DNA from: an uncultured Eggerthellaceae bacterium
GTDB lineage: Bacteria > Actinomycetota > Coriobacteriia > Coriobacteriales > Eggerthellaceae
Length of the DNA stretch: 64,000 nucleotides
Assembly: GCA_958454405.1 (NCBI GenBank)
Contig: CAUEBO010000006.1
Span: 13,314 to 77,313, forward strand
Direction of reading: 5' to 3'
Shown: positions 8,204 to 15,544 of the stretch, one piece after another
Numbering within the stretch: the first letter of the stretch is position 1
How the letters are laid out: each line of letters opens with the position of its first letter
The notes under the pieces: model-generated
Told to the model about the DNA's origin: nothing
The model's database searches: none
The model's input: only the letters and a program-made list of their open reading frames with translations
Position numbers and translations under genes: made by a program

Positions 8204-8566
8204 ATGTGCAAGTATTGCGAGTACCACATCAAGGACGGCGAGGAGAACGTGATGCCGCTGCCGACGCCGGAGAGCCATCCTGACAGCGCGCAGATTGGCG
8301 TCTTCGAGCGGAGCTTGGTCGCCGTCATGTACCCGCCCGTCGTGGCCGGTCCCATCAACTACTGCCCCATGTGCGGGCGCAAGCTGGGGATCGACGTCAC
8401 GCTGCCCGTGCGAATCCATGACGTGCCGCAATGCCCGATCTGCCATGGAGACGGATTCTTTCGCATCCATCCGGCAGACGAGCAAGGGATGGTGACGCTG
8501 CGATGCGCGAGCTGCGGAACGGATTACCGATACAAGCGTCCCGAGAGGGGAGGCGATGCGTCATGA
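8204..8566 (+). CDS. Double zinc-ribbon protein
   Basis: A 120-residue protein with an N-terminal CKYC, a CPMCGRKLG ribbon half at about residues 51-59 and a C-terminal CPICHGDGFF...CASCG zinc ribbon. Such proteins are common in actinophage early regions and may bind nucleic acid or RNA polymerase. No enzyme motif is present. Confidence 0.6.
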   Translation: MCKYCEYHIKDGEENVMPLPTPESHPDSAQIGVFERSLVAVMYPPVVAGPINYCPMCGRKLGIDVTLPVRIHDVPQCPICHGDGFFRIHPADEQGMVTLRCASCGTDYRYKRPERGGDAS

Positions 8567-8967
8567 TCGGAGAATTCGTGAAGGCTTTCGAGGCCAACAA
8601 AGACCGCATGCGCCGCAACTTCCGCGACTCGTTCCCGGGATCGTACGAGCAGATCGTAGAAGAGGTGTTCCGAGCGGTCAACAACTACGAGTCGGACGGG
8701 TACGGGTGTCCCGACCCCGAAACCATCCACGCCATAGACGACGGCGACTACCAGGGGACGCTGGTCTACATCGTCCCCGAGAAGGAGTACCAGCCGCACG
8801 AATACTGGTACGTGCGCGTTTGGTACGGGTCGTGCTGCGTCTGCGACTCGCTCCAGGCCATCGGATACTGGGACGGAGAACCGACTGAGCAGCAGCTTGA
8901 CGACGTGATGCTGCTTGCGTTGCACGTCGTCCAGGGCATACGCAAGATGGGAGGCGACGAATCATGA
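8563..8967 (+). CDS. Hypothetical phage protein (134 aa)
   Basis: A 134-residue acidic protein rich in Tyr and Trp with no recognised domain. ATG 8563 forms an ATGA overlap with the previous stop and is clearly the intended start. It also overlaps the downstream Rrf2-like gene. Confidence 0.55.
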   Translation: MIGEFVKAFEANKDRMRRNFRDSFPGSYEQIVEEVFRAVNNYESDGYGCPDPETIHAIDDGDYQGTLVYIVPEKEYQPHEYWYVRVWYGSCCVCDSLQAIGYWDGEPTEQQLDDVMLLALHVVQGIRKMGGDES

Positions 8968-9305
8968 TGCTCAACGCATCCCACGACTACGCCCTGCGCA
9001 TGTGCTGCCACCTTGCCAGGATGGGCCGCGCATCGTCCCGGGAGATATCCGAGGCAACCGGCGCTCCGCGCGACTACCTGATACAGATTGCCCAGAGTCT
9101 GCGCGAGGCGGGGATCGTGGAGGGCCATCCGGGCAAGCGCGGGGGCTATTCGCTTGTCGAAGACCCCAGATTGACAAGCGTGCTCGACGTGGTGCGCGCC
9201 TTGGACGGCCCCCGTAATCCGGACAGGCTTGGCCGCGAAGCGGAGTATGCGGAGCGGCAGGTACTCGACGCGCTGGACGGCATAACGCTATGGGAGGTGA
9301 TGTAG
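8964..9305 (+). CDS. Rrf2-like winged-helix regulator
   Basis: A 113-residue Rrf2-family protein. It shows the family N-terminus (ASHDYALRMCCHLAR), the recognition region (SSREISEATGAPRDYLIQIAQSLREAGIV) and the wing (GKRGGYSLVEDP). The three-Cys cluster that binds an iron-sulfur centre in IscR and NsrR is absent, so it is unlikely to be a classic Fe-S sensor. Rrf2 proteins are unusual in phage early operons; it may control phage or host genes. Coupled by ATGA overlap. Confidence 0.78.
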   Translation: MMLNASHDYALRMCCHLARMGRASSREISEATGAPRDYLIQIAQSLREAGIVEGHPGKRGGYSLVEDPRLTSVLDVVRALDGPRNPDRLGREAEYAERQVLDALDGITLWEVM

Positions 9306-9518
9306 ATGACGCTAGGAGAGCTGATAGAGGCGCTCGAAAGCCTCGGTAACAGCCACTTTATAGGCATTGACTCACCGGTGCTGTTCGACAACGGCGGCGG
9401 CAGCATCGAGCTTGACGACGGATGCAGAATCGTCGATAGCGTCTTGGCCGTCGTAAAGCCCGACGGCGAGGCGAACGTGGTGCTGAGCGATAAGGAGGTC
9501 GGGTTGTGGACGGAGTAG
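9306..9518 (+). CDS. Hypothetical phage protein (70 aa)
   Basis: A 70-residue acidic protein starting MTLGELIEALESLG. No family assigned, although the N-terminal helix pattern resembles small phage proteins of unknown function. It overlaps the next gene by 13 bases. Confidence 0.5.
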   Translation: MTLGELIEALESLGNSHFIGIDSPVLFDNGGGSIELDDGCRIVDSVLAVVKPDGEANVVLSDKEVGLWTE

Positions 9519-9859
9519 TAGAGCTTAAGCCGTGCCCGTTCTGCGGGGACGAGGCCGAGTACCGGTACGGCAGCAGTACGTCGCCGTACATCAGGTGCAA
9601 GCGATGCGGGTGCCGCACGGGGTCGAGCCGCGACCGGACGAAGCTCGCGCAAGCCTGGAACGCCCGCTGGGAGCGCACGTGCGAGATGGTCGACATTCTG
9701 ACGGAATTTAAAGAGCATCACAATTACGACGAGCATGCGTTCCGCTGCGGGGCTTGCCATGCCGAGCGCGAGGTGTACGCGTACGACGAAGAGGGCAACA
9801 TGTGGGCCGAGATACCGAAGCGGTGCCCCGAGTGCGGAGCTAAGGTGGTGGGGCGATGA
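9506..9859 (+). CDS. Lar-like restriction-alleviation protein with second zinc ribbon
   Basis: A 117-residue protein starting at GTG. Residues about 6-50 match the Lar family pattern: ELKPCPFCGDEAEY, IRCKRCGC, then a helix ending AWNARWE. Lar proteins of Rac-type prophages modulate host type I restriction. A second ribbon (CGACHAE...CPECG) follows, so this looks like a Lar module fused to another zinc knuckle. An anti-restriction function is plausible, not demonstrated. Confidence 0.65.
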   Translation: MDGVVELKPCPFCGDEAEYRYGSSTSPYIRCKRCGCRTGSSRDRTKLAQAWNARWERTCEMVDILTEFKEHHNYDEHAFRCGACHAEREVYAYDEEGNMWAEIPKRCPECGAKVVGR

Positions 9860-10089
9860 GGGAGACAAGAGAAATCGTCACCTGCGACCTATGCAAGTTT
9901 ATCAACGATAAATGTAAGAAGATCAAGTACCCGGTGGTTTTTACAACCGAGCAGAACGAAGGGCGTCGCTGCGACCCATACATCAGCTACGACGAGATAG
10001 ACGTATGCCCGTCTTGCGAGAGAAAAATACTGATGGTGCGGGCGACAGGGGCGATGGGCCACAACGATTACAGGGTGGTGGAGCCATGA
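9856..10089 (+). CDS. Small Cys-rich protein (77 aa)
   Basis: A 77-residue protein with paired Cys (CDLCKF, CPSCE) around a basic core. Probably folds around zinc. ATGA overlap with both neighbours. Function unknown. Confidence 0.5.
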   Translation: MRETREIVTCDLCKFINDKCKKIKYPVVFTTEQNEGRRCDPYISYDEIDVCPSCERKILMVRATGAMGHNDYRVVEP

Positions 10090-10592
10090 GCGACAGGGCA
10101 AGGATCACGGCCGGACTGTCCGAGCTGTTGGAGCGCCACCTGTCCAAGAGCACGGCCGCATGGGGCAGGGAGGTGCGCATCTGGTCGCCCGCCGAGTGCC
10201 GCGTTGACTACATGTCCGTGAGCTGCCCCAACGGAGCTTTCGCCCGGATAGGGGACGTGGAGGCGGCCACACTTGCGTGCTACGAGGTCAAGAGCTGCAT
10301 GGCCGACTACAAGAGCGGCAGCGGGCTTAACGATCTGGGAGACGCCAACTACCTCGTTATACCGGACGAGCTGAGGCGCAAGCTGATAGCATCCGGCGAT
10401 TACTCAAGTAGATGGGACTCGGCCATACCGTGCCCCAAAGGGTGCCGCAGCTTCGCCGATCCCATCCCGTATGACGGCGAGGTGGACGGGTGGAGGCTTC
10501 ATTTCGTCGGCGGCGAGATATGGGGCGGGCGCAAGATACCGATAGCGCAGGCCATGTGGGCCATCATGTGCGCAGGAGGGGGCAGGAGATGA
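10086..10592 (+). CDS. Possible MmcB/PD-(D/E)xK-like protein
   Basis: A 168-residue protein. The middle (VDYMSVSCPNG, then ATLACYEVKSCMADYKSGSG, then GDANYLVIPDELRRKL) resembles the PD-(D/E)xK nuclease fold found in MmcB-like DNA-repair proteins: acidic strand, ExK strand, then a helix. If real, it would be an early DNA nuclease or repair protein. The catalytic assignment is tentative. Confidence 0.5.
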   Translation: MSDRARITAGLSELLERHLSKSTAAWGREVRIWSPAECRVDYMSVSCPNGAFARIGDVEAATLACYEVKSCMADYKSGSGLNDLGDANYLVIPDELRRKLIASGDYSSRWDSAIPCPKGCRSFADPIPYDGEVDGWRLHFVGGEIWGGRKIPIAQAMWAIMCAGGGRR

Positions 10593-10759
10593 GCGAGCAC
10601 GACAAGTGCAACCACGGCGAGCTGCAAATCTACTGCCACCACGAAAAGGAGCTGGTGCGCTGCGGCGACTGCTGGCCGTGCGCCGAGTGCGACCCGTGCG
10701 CTTACTGCGACGAGTGGCCGTGCCCGTACAGCTCGGATGAGGAGGCCGACCATGAGTGA
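10589..10759 (+). CDS. Very Cys-rich small protein (56 aa)
   Basis: A 56-residue protein with 10 Cys, most in CxxC pairs (CGDCWPCAECDPCAYC). It is probably a small zinc protein, or possibly one binding another metal or cluster. It has a strong GGAGGGGGCAGGAG ribosome site. Confidence 0.55.
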   Translation: MSEHDKCNHGELQIYCHHEKELVRCGDCWPCAECDPCAYCDEWPCPYSSDEEADHE

Positions 10760-10916
10760 GGCGCTTTGCCCGCTGCTCGACCGCCCATGCAGCGAAGATT
10801 GCGCATGGGCGGATGTCCAATACGAGATCAACGATGACGGGGTGGCCAACGAGACGTTCTGCGCGGTGGCCGTCATCGCCGCGAAGCTGATAGTTGTGGA
10901 GGATGACGATGAGTAA
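10752..10916 (+). CDS. Small acidic protein (54 aa)
   Basis: A 54-residue protein beginning MSEALCPLLDRPC with four Cys in its first half and an acidic end (VVEDDDE). It overlaps both neighbours by 8 bases. No family known to me. Confidence 0.5.
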   Translation: MSEALCPLLDRPCSEDCAWADVQYEINDDGVANETFCAVAVIAAKLIVVEDDDE

Positions 10917-11166
10917 GACGTGCGGGACGTGCGCGCACGCGAAGATACAGCTCGTGTGCCCAACTCCTAAGGCTTACGTGCAGCCGGATGATTGCGCGTG
11001 CTGCGATTGGGTTGAGCGCACAGACAGCGTGGAGCAGGTGGCGTTGGACATGCTGCGCGAGCTGATGGCGATAAGCGTGTATGCGCCTTGCTCGTGCAAG
11101 GAGTCCATAGCTGCCAGGCAAGCAAAGGCGTTCCGCGACCGCCTGCATGCGCTGGGGGTGATCTGA
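10909..11166 (+). CDS. Small Cys-rich protein (85 aa)
   Basis: An 85-residue protein starting MSKTCGTCAHAK with CACCDW later. Its N-terminus resembles that of the gene at 14724 (DRTCGTCANS), so the two probably share a zinc-knuckle ancestor. ATG 10909 is chosen because GGAGG (10898-10902) lies 6 bases upstream. Confidence 0.55.
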   Translation: MSKTCGTCAHAKIQLVCPTPKAYVQPDDCACCDWVERTDSVEQVALDMLRELMAISVYAPCSCKESIAARQAKAFRDRLHALGVI

Positions 11167-11546
11167 TGGCTGAGCCCATGCCGCGTGACAGCCTGGGGCG
11201 GATCGTGTACGTGGGAGACATGATAGGTGGCTTTGGCTTGGTCTTGTCGGCGGTAGAGAAGCTGGTGGTGGTGGTCAACACTCCCTTCGGCAATGCCCCG
11301 GTTGCTGTTGGCAATGTCACGATCGATCTTGCAGCGTCGCCCGAGCGCACCAACTACGAGCGGTACTTCGCCGACCTGGTGACGCACGACAAAGTTGTCG
11401 AGACATTTTACGACGCTTGCGATGAAACGCCGGGCCTCATGTGCCACAAGTGCGTTTTTCGGGACTTGGCAAAGTGCCTCGCGGCGGGAGGGGATTATGA
11501 CTGCTATGAATTCAAGAGGTGGATCGACGAACCGGCGGTGATCTAA
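11166..11546 (+). CDS. Hypothetical phage protein (126 aa)
   Basis: A 126-residue protein. A beta-rich N-terminal half (VYVGDMIGGFGLVLSAVEKLVVVVN) is followed by a Cys-containing helical part (MCHKCVFRDLAKCL). No named family. It is coupled to both neighbours. Confidence 0.5.
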   Translation: MAEPMPRDSLGRIVYVGDMIGGFGLVLSAVEKLVVVVNTPFGNAPVAVGNVTIDLAASPERTNYERYFADLVTHDKVVETFYDACDETPGLMCHKCVFRDLAKCLAAGGDYDCYEFKRWIDEPAVI

Positions 11547-11665
11547 TGGCCGCATACCTGGCAATCGCCTCCCTGGCCCTGCTCGTGGCGTTCACTGCAT
11601 GGGCGGGGCTGGAAGTGGCGAAGGTGATCATAGACGACATCAAGCGACGGAAAGGAGGCCGATAG
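11546..11665 (+). CDS. Tiny membrane protein (39 aa)
   Basis: A 39-residue peptide made of one hydrophobic helix (AYLAIASLALLVAFTAWAGL) followed by a basic tail (KRRKGGR), so a likely N-out single-pass membrane peptide. The stop overlaps the next GTG start. Function unknown. Confidence 0.5.
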   Translation: MAAYLAIASLALLVAFTAWAGLEVAKVIIDDIKRRKGGR

Positions 11666-11925
11666 TGGCTAGGTATCGTAAAAAGCCCGTCGAAGTGGAG
11701 GCGTGGCTGTACGATTGGCGGCTCTGCGGTTTGCCGCTCTGGGTAGTCGATGCGATCAACTCGGGGACGATAATCATAGACGATTCGTGGGGTGCGGTAA
11801 TAAAAACGCTGGAAGGCGACATGCACGCCGAAGCTGGCGATTACATCATTCGCGGCGTGAAGGGCGAGCTGTACCCGTGCAAGCCAGACATTTTCGAGTC
11901 GACTTACGAGAGGTGTGACGCATGA
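11665..11925 (+). CDS. PGDYG-type phage protein
   Basis: An 86-residue protein of a family common in phages: it begins ARYRKKPVEVEAW and ends with EAGDYIIRGVKGELYPCKPDIF. The role of the family is unknown. GTG start within a TAGTG overlap with the upstream stop, with an AAAGGAGG site. Confidence 0.7.
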   Translation: MARYRKKPVEVEAWLYDWRLCGLPLWVVDAINSGTIIIDDSWGAVIKTLEGDMHAEAGDYIIRGVKGELYPCKPDIFESTYERCDA

Positions 11926-12182
11926 GCTTGGAGAGCATGGCCCGCGCCCTGCGGGAAACGCAACCATGTCTGCCGACGTGGACTTGCAAACCAGCCAGGA
12001 CGCCCGGATGTTCATGTAAGGGGCTCCGCGAGGCGGTTGCTGAGCGCGACAGGTACCGCTCCAAGGCGCTTGACGCCGCATGCCGCGCCCGGATCGCGGG
12101 CGGAGCGACGTGCAAGCGCGACGGGTGCCCCGACAGGCACGGCTATTGCCCTGATGTGTTGAGGGAGGTGGACGGCGCATGA
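11922..12182 (+). CDS. Small Cys-rich protein (86 aa)
   Basis: An 86-residue basic protein with Cys pairs early (CLPTWTCKP) and late (CKRDGCPDRHGYC), probably metal-binding. ATGA overlaps on both sides. No family recognised. Confidence 0.5.
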   Translation: MSLESMARALRETQPCLPTWTCKPARTPGCSCKGLREAVAERDRYRSKALDAACRARIAGGATCKRDGCPDRHGYCPDVLREVDGA

Positions 12183-12328
12183 AATGGTTTTGGTTTGTGA
12201 TGGCAATTTTATGGGCGATTGTCTCTATTGGACGCATGGCGTCTGGTGAGGGCAACGAATACCAATCAATAATGGCACTCCTGTGTTTCGGGTTGTCTTA
12301 TCTCACAGATATCAAGGAGGCGGCATGA
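12179..12328 (+). CDS. Tiny membrane protein (49 aa)
   Basis: A 49-residue protein with two hydrophobic stretches (KWFWFVMAILWAIVSIG and ALLCFGLSYL). Likely a small inner-membrane protein. Overlaps the next start. Function unknown. Confidence 0.5.
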   Translation: MKWFWFVMAILWAIVSIGRMASGEGNEYQSIMALLCFGLSYLTDIKEAA

Positions 12329-12561
12329 GCTACGACATACAACTGCTCGATCCCGTGACCCGCGAGGTGATCTTGCTCGACGAGGCGCACGCGATGACGG
12401 GAGCAGAGAGCATACCCGTGTTGGAGCGCGCCGCGTCCGCTCTCGGAGACGATGTGTCTGATAACTATTGGGACGCGACCGAGGGCAATGCCAAGCGCCC
12501 GCTGCTCAAGCTTGCCGCGCTCGCCAAGATGCACCCCGACGGCGTATGGGACGGTGACTGA
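12325..12561 (+). CDS. Hypothetical phage protein (78 aa)
   Basis: A 78-residue protein starting MSYDIQLLDPVTREVILLDE, a beginning seen in many phage hypothetical proteins. AAGGAGG ribosome site upstream. No function assigned. Confidence 0.6.
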   Translation: MSYDIQLLDPVTREVILLDEAHAMTGAESIPVLERAASALGDDVSDNYWDATEGNAKRPLLKLAALAKMHPDGVWDGD

Positions 12562-12565
12562 CGTG

Positions 12566-12739
12566 ATGTGCGACAACTGCGACCATTGCCGCGTTCGCGG
12601 CTACGATCCGCGCAAGGAGATCATGACGATAAGCTATTGGTGCGAGGCCAGGCAGCAGCACATAACGCCAGGCGAGGAATGTATGTGGTGGGTCGAGGGC
12701 GATCCGTGGGCTAGGGCGAGGGAGGCGTTCGGGCGATGA
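12566..12739 (+). CDS. Small Cys-rich protein (57 aa)
   Basis: A 57-residue protein starting MCDNCDHCRV with Cys/Trp later (SYWCEARQQH). ATG 12566 is preferred over GTG 12563. It is the last gene of the left early block before a convergent minus-strand gene. Confidence 0.5.
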   Translation: MCDNCDHCRVRGYDPRKEIMTISYWCEARQQHITPGEECMWWVEGDPWARAREAFGR

Positions 12740-12769
12740 TCTAGGCTGACGAGGTTGGGAAATGATGCG

Positions 12770-13090
12770 TCAGCCTGCTCCGAATGTATGACCATCAGTC
12801 CCGTCCGCCTCGATTGTCGGCACGGCTAACTCCACATACCATCTTGCGCGGTTATTGCGGCCGAAGTCTTCGAGGAATATGCATCTTATCCTCCCGTTTA
12901 TCTTGATGGTGTACTGCATCCCGTTTCCGCCAACCTTGCGCGCGGCCCTGCGGATCGGCTCTCCGACAATCTCATCTATCCTAAATGATCTGCCATCAGG
13001 CCATATCACCGTGAGCGGCACGATTCTCCCGTCATCGTGCCATCGCACCACGACTTCGACGTACTGTTTTATGTAGCGTTGACCGTCCAC
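12770..13090 (-). CDS. Conserved phage/bacterial protein, DQKYIKQYVEV type
   Basis: A 106-residue protein with the pattern of a small family found in Gram-positive bacteria and phages: MDGQRYIKQYVEVVVRWHDDGRIVPLTV, then IGEPIRRAARKVGGNGMQYT-like sequence and WYVELAV. Its function is not known. It is the only minus-strand gene in this stretch and starts with GTG with no clear ribosome site, so the exact start is uncertain. Confidence 0.65.
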   Translation of the reverse strand: MDGQRYIKQYVEVVVRWHDDGRIVPLTVIWPDGRSFRIDEIVGEPIRRAARKVGGNGMQYTIKINGRIRCIFLEDFGRNNRARWYVELAVPTIEADGTDGHTFGAG

Positions 13091-13211
13091 TGTGCGGATA
13101 CTAAATCAGCAGTTCGCTTCGCTCAATCAATAAACCCGATTGAGGGTATCGCGTTGAGAGGAAGTTTCCAACGCAATGAAGGCATCCACAACTAGAACAA
13201 AGGAAGCGCCA

Positions 13212-13613
13212 ATGAAAACGAAGGCAAAGATTATATCGATCGTTATTTCCGCTGCAATAGCCTCGCTCGCCATCGCAGGGTGTTCGGAAGCTTCGAGGGT
13301 TTCCGCAAACCTATCGCTCGAAGCCGACAACTTCAACGACGTGCGCCAGCTCACCGTCATCAACTGCATCCAAGGAGACACCCTATTCCAGATGACTGGT
13401 AAGATGTCCATTACTGCGGACGTTGACGACAATCAGCTTGAAGTGATCGTCGAGGACGAGAACGGAGAGTACAGCAAACACTTCGTCGGCCTGAGCGACA
13501 ATGTGACGTACGTGGTCGAGGACATCTCCTCCGGCGACGTGGACAAGTACCGCTACACTCTCAACTTCAACCCAAACATGTGGATCCCCGTCGTGCCGGG
13601 ATACGTCGATTAA
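13212..13613 (+). CDS. Phage beta-sandwich lipoprotein
   Basis: A 133-residue secreted lipoprotein: basic start (MKTKAKIISIV), hydrophobic segment, then lipobox LAIAGC with Cys as the acylated residue. The mature part (SANLSLEADNFNDVRQLTVINCI, later YVVEDISSGDVDKYRYTLNF) matches a lipoprotein family frequent in actinobacterial and streptococcal phages. It may act in superinfection exclusion or cell-surface modification; that is inference. ATG 13212 follows AAGGA; an in-frame ATG at 13176 would add 12 residues. Confidence 0.78.
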   Translation: MKTKAKIISIVISAAIASLAIAGCSEASRVSANLSLEADNFNDVRQLTVINCIQGDTLFQMTGKMSITADVDDNQLEVIVEDENGEYSKHFVGLSDNVTYVVEDISSGDVDKYRYTLNFNPNMWIPVVPGYVD

Positions 13614-13621
13614 GGAGCGCC

Positions 13622-14734
13622 ATGAGCGATTTGAAGATATACGCAGGCAGCATAGAGCGAGCCGCCATGGACCAGATCGAAACGCTTGCGAACGCGCCGG
13701 CGTTCGAGGGTGCGAAGATACGAATCATGCCGGATGCGCACGCAGGGGCCGGGTGCGTCATCGGGTTCACCGCAGAGCTTGGAGACAAGGTGGTTCCGAA
13801 CCTGGTGGGAGTGGATATCGGGTGCGGCATGTTTGCTGGACGAATCTCGCCCCTTGGAGAGCACGACCTTTGCGGGTTTGACGAAGCGGTCAAGGCTAGC
13901 GTTCCATCGGGGTTTGCTGTGCATAACGAGCAGACATGCGACATAGAGGCCATGGGTCTGATCTGCCTCAAAGAGCTGCGAAGTGTCGAGCGCCTTGAGC
14001 GCAGCATGGGAACGCTCGGAGGCGGTAACCACTTCGTGGAGGTAGATGCAGGCGATAGCGGGGGAACGTGGCTCGTGGTTCATTCCGGCTCGCGCAACCT
14101 TGGTTTGCAGGTCGCGGGGATATACCAGCAGAAGGCCGTGGAAACGTGCCGAGAGACGACGCCGAAGGGACTCGAATACCTCACCGGCGAGCTTCGCGAA
14201 GCATACCTGCACGACATGCGGTTGTGCCAGGGATGGGCCGCGCTGAACCGCGAGTCGATGTTCGCGGAGATATGCAGAACCGCCCGCCTCGCGATCGAAC
14301 AGAGCGAATCGTTCCACACCGTCCACAACTACATCGGCGACGACGGGATCGTGCGGAAGGGAGCCATCAGCGCCCGCGAAGGAGAGCGGGTGCTAATACC
14401 GCTCAACATGCGAGACGGTTCGATTCTCGGAGTCGGCAGAGGGAACCAGGACTGGAACTACTCGGCTCCTCACGGAGCTGGCCGCGCCATGAGCAGGGCT
14501 AGAGCGAAGCGCGAACTGTCGGTAGATAGCTTCCGCGAGCAGATGACGGGAGTCTACTCGTCCACTGTGGGCGATGGCACGATCGACGAGGCTCCGGACG
14601 CGTACAAGCCCGCGCAGATGATCGTCGATGCCCTCAGCCCGACCGTCGAGGTGGCAGAGCGCCTTCGCCCCGTCTACAACTTCAAGGCTGTCGAGCAAAA
14701 GCGCAAGAAGATAGAGGCAGGCCATGGACGATAG
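13622..14734 (+). CDS. rtcB: RtcB-family RNA ligase
   Basis: A 370-residue RtcB homologue. Signature motifs are present: DAHAGAG (38-44), GVDIGCGM (63-70, metal-binding Cys), LGGGNHFVE, VHSGSRNLG, and APHGAGRAMSR with the guanylated His at about residue 284. RtcB joins 2',3'-cyclic-phosphate and 5'-OH RNA ends and repairs cleaved tRNAs or rRNA. In a phage it could reverse host anticodon-nuclease or toxin damage. It overlaps the next gene by 11 bases. Slightly shorter than E. coli RtcB (408 aa). Confidence 0.92.
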   Translation: MSDLKIYAGSIERAAMDQIETLANAPAFEGAKIRIMPDAHAGAGCVIGFTAELGDKVVPNLVGVDIGCGMFAGRISPLGEHDLCGFDEAVKASVPSGFAVHNEQTCDIEAMGLICLKELRSVERLERSMGTLGGGNHFVEVDAGDSGGTWLVVHSGSRNLGLQVAGIYQQKAVETCRETTPKGLEYLTGELREAYLHDMRLCQGWAALNRESMFAEICRTARLAIEQSESFHTVHNYIGDDGIVRKGAISAREGERVLIPLNMRDGSILGVGRGNQDWNYSAPHGAGRAMSRARAKRELSVDSFREQMTGVYSSTVGDGTIDEAPDAYKPAQMIVDALSPTVEVAERLRPVYNFKAVEQKRKKIEAGHGR

Positions 14735-15113
14735 GACGTGCGGGACGTGCGCGAATTCCGTTGGGGAGAGCGGGCACGATACGTTTGGCGCATGCCTTGA
14801 AAGCGCAGATGCGAAAATGGGCCGAGCATTCCGGTACGACGAACCGCTTGCTGAGGATATTGCGGGAGGCGTAGGCATGAGGCCGTGCTTCTGCTGGTGC
14901 GAGAAGAACTGCCCGCTTCCGTGTACCGAGTTAACCTGTCGATCATGCGACGAGTGCCCTATAGCTGCTCACTATGAGATATCAATAGCATCCCATCGCC
15001 TATCCCGTGAGTTGGGCCGCGTGTTCGAGCCTGCGATTTTTGGATTTGTGAAGATTGTCCAAGATACCTTGGGGATACTAAACAGGTCTTTCAGGAAGAA
15101 GGAACGAGGATGA
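14724..15113 (+). CDS. Cys-rich phage protein (129 aa)
   Basis: A 129-residue protein with an N-terminal CGTCANSVG...CLES region, a central Cys cluster (CFCWCEKNCPLPCTELTCRSCDECP) and a C-terminal basic helix. The N-terminus is similar to the gene at 10909. Probably zinc-binding. Overlaps rtcB and the next gene. Confidence 0.55.
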   Translation: MDDRTCGTCANSVGESGHDTFGACLESADAKMGRAFRYDEPLAEDIAGGVGMRPCFCWCEKNCPLPCTELTCRSCDECPIAAHYEISIASHRLSRELGRVFEPAIFGFVKIVQDTLGILNRSFRKKERG

Positions 15114-15262
15114 TAGAAGGAAAGGGCGGGGAATCGAAGGTCGACAGGTTCTTCTCGGAGATCGTGAAAGCTGTCGCATATGTCGCCGTTATCGCCTTGC
15201 TGCTGCTTGTTTTCGCCGCGATCGCGTGCGCGCTGATAAAGTTCATGGCATGGTGCATCTGA
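15110..15262 (+). CDS. Small membrane protein (50 aa)
   Basis: A 50-residue protein with one strong membrane helix (AVAYVAVIALLLLVFAAIAC) and a short basic/Cys tail. ATG at 15110 after AACGAGG. Last gene before the late promoter/terminator region. Confidence 0.5.
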   Translation: MIEGKGGESKVDRFFSEIVKAVAYVAVIALLLLVFAAIACALIKFMAWCI

Positions 15263-15301
15263 TCGCTCGAAAGTGGTAACAAAAGGTAAAAACTTTTCTG
15301 C

Positions 15302-15307
15302 TATAGT
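15302..15307 (+). promoter_or_regulatory. Putative late promoter (extended -10)
   Basis: TATAGT preceded by TG one base upstream (TGCTATAGT) is a good extended -10; the -35 is weak. It lies directly after the last early gene and before the late block, so it fits a regulated late promoter. Start of transcription would be near 15314, just ahead of the terminator at 15329. Confidence 0.45.
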
Positions 15308-15328
15308 GTATCTAGGCAAAAAGCGAAA

Positions 15329-15354
15329 AGGCGTTCCTTCGGGAGCGCCTTTTT
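15329..15354 (+). terminator. Rho-independent terminator with UUCG loop
   Basis: AGGCGTTCC pairs with GGAGCGCCT-like sequence (9 bp, one G-T pair) around a TTCG tetraloop and is followed by TTTTC. It could end the early operon, or form an antitermination/attenuation site in the late leader because a promoter lies just upstream. Confidence 0.75.
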
Positions 15355-15397
15355 CATGCTTGTTTTGGAATCTTTCATTGCGTGAGGGGGTGAAAAC

Positions 15398-15544
15398 ATG
15401 CCTCGAAGCAATACGCCGACGCGCTCCGGTCAAGGAGCTATGAACCTTGACACGAAGGGACGCGTGAACCGGTTCAATCGTCAAGGCAAGAAGAGCCAGC
15501 GCAATTTCTGGCGCCGCAAGTCTAGCGGAGGTGCTGGCGGCTGA
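15398..15544 (+). CDS. Small basic protein (48 aa)
   Basis: A 48-residue Arg/Lys/Asn/Gly-rich protein starting MPRSNTPTRSGQGAMN, with GAGGGGG upstream. Very basic and probably nucleic-acid binding. It overlaps the PP-loop gene start by one base (TGATG), so the two are coupled. Confidence 0.6.
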   Translation: MPRSNTPTRSGQGAMNLDTKGRVNRFNRQGKKSQRNFWRRKSSGGAGG

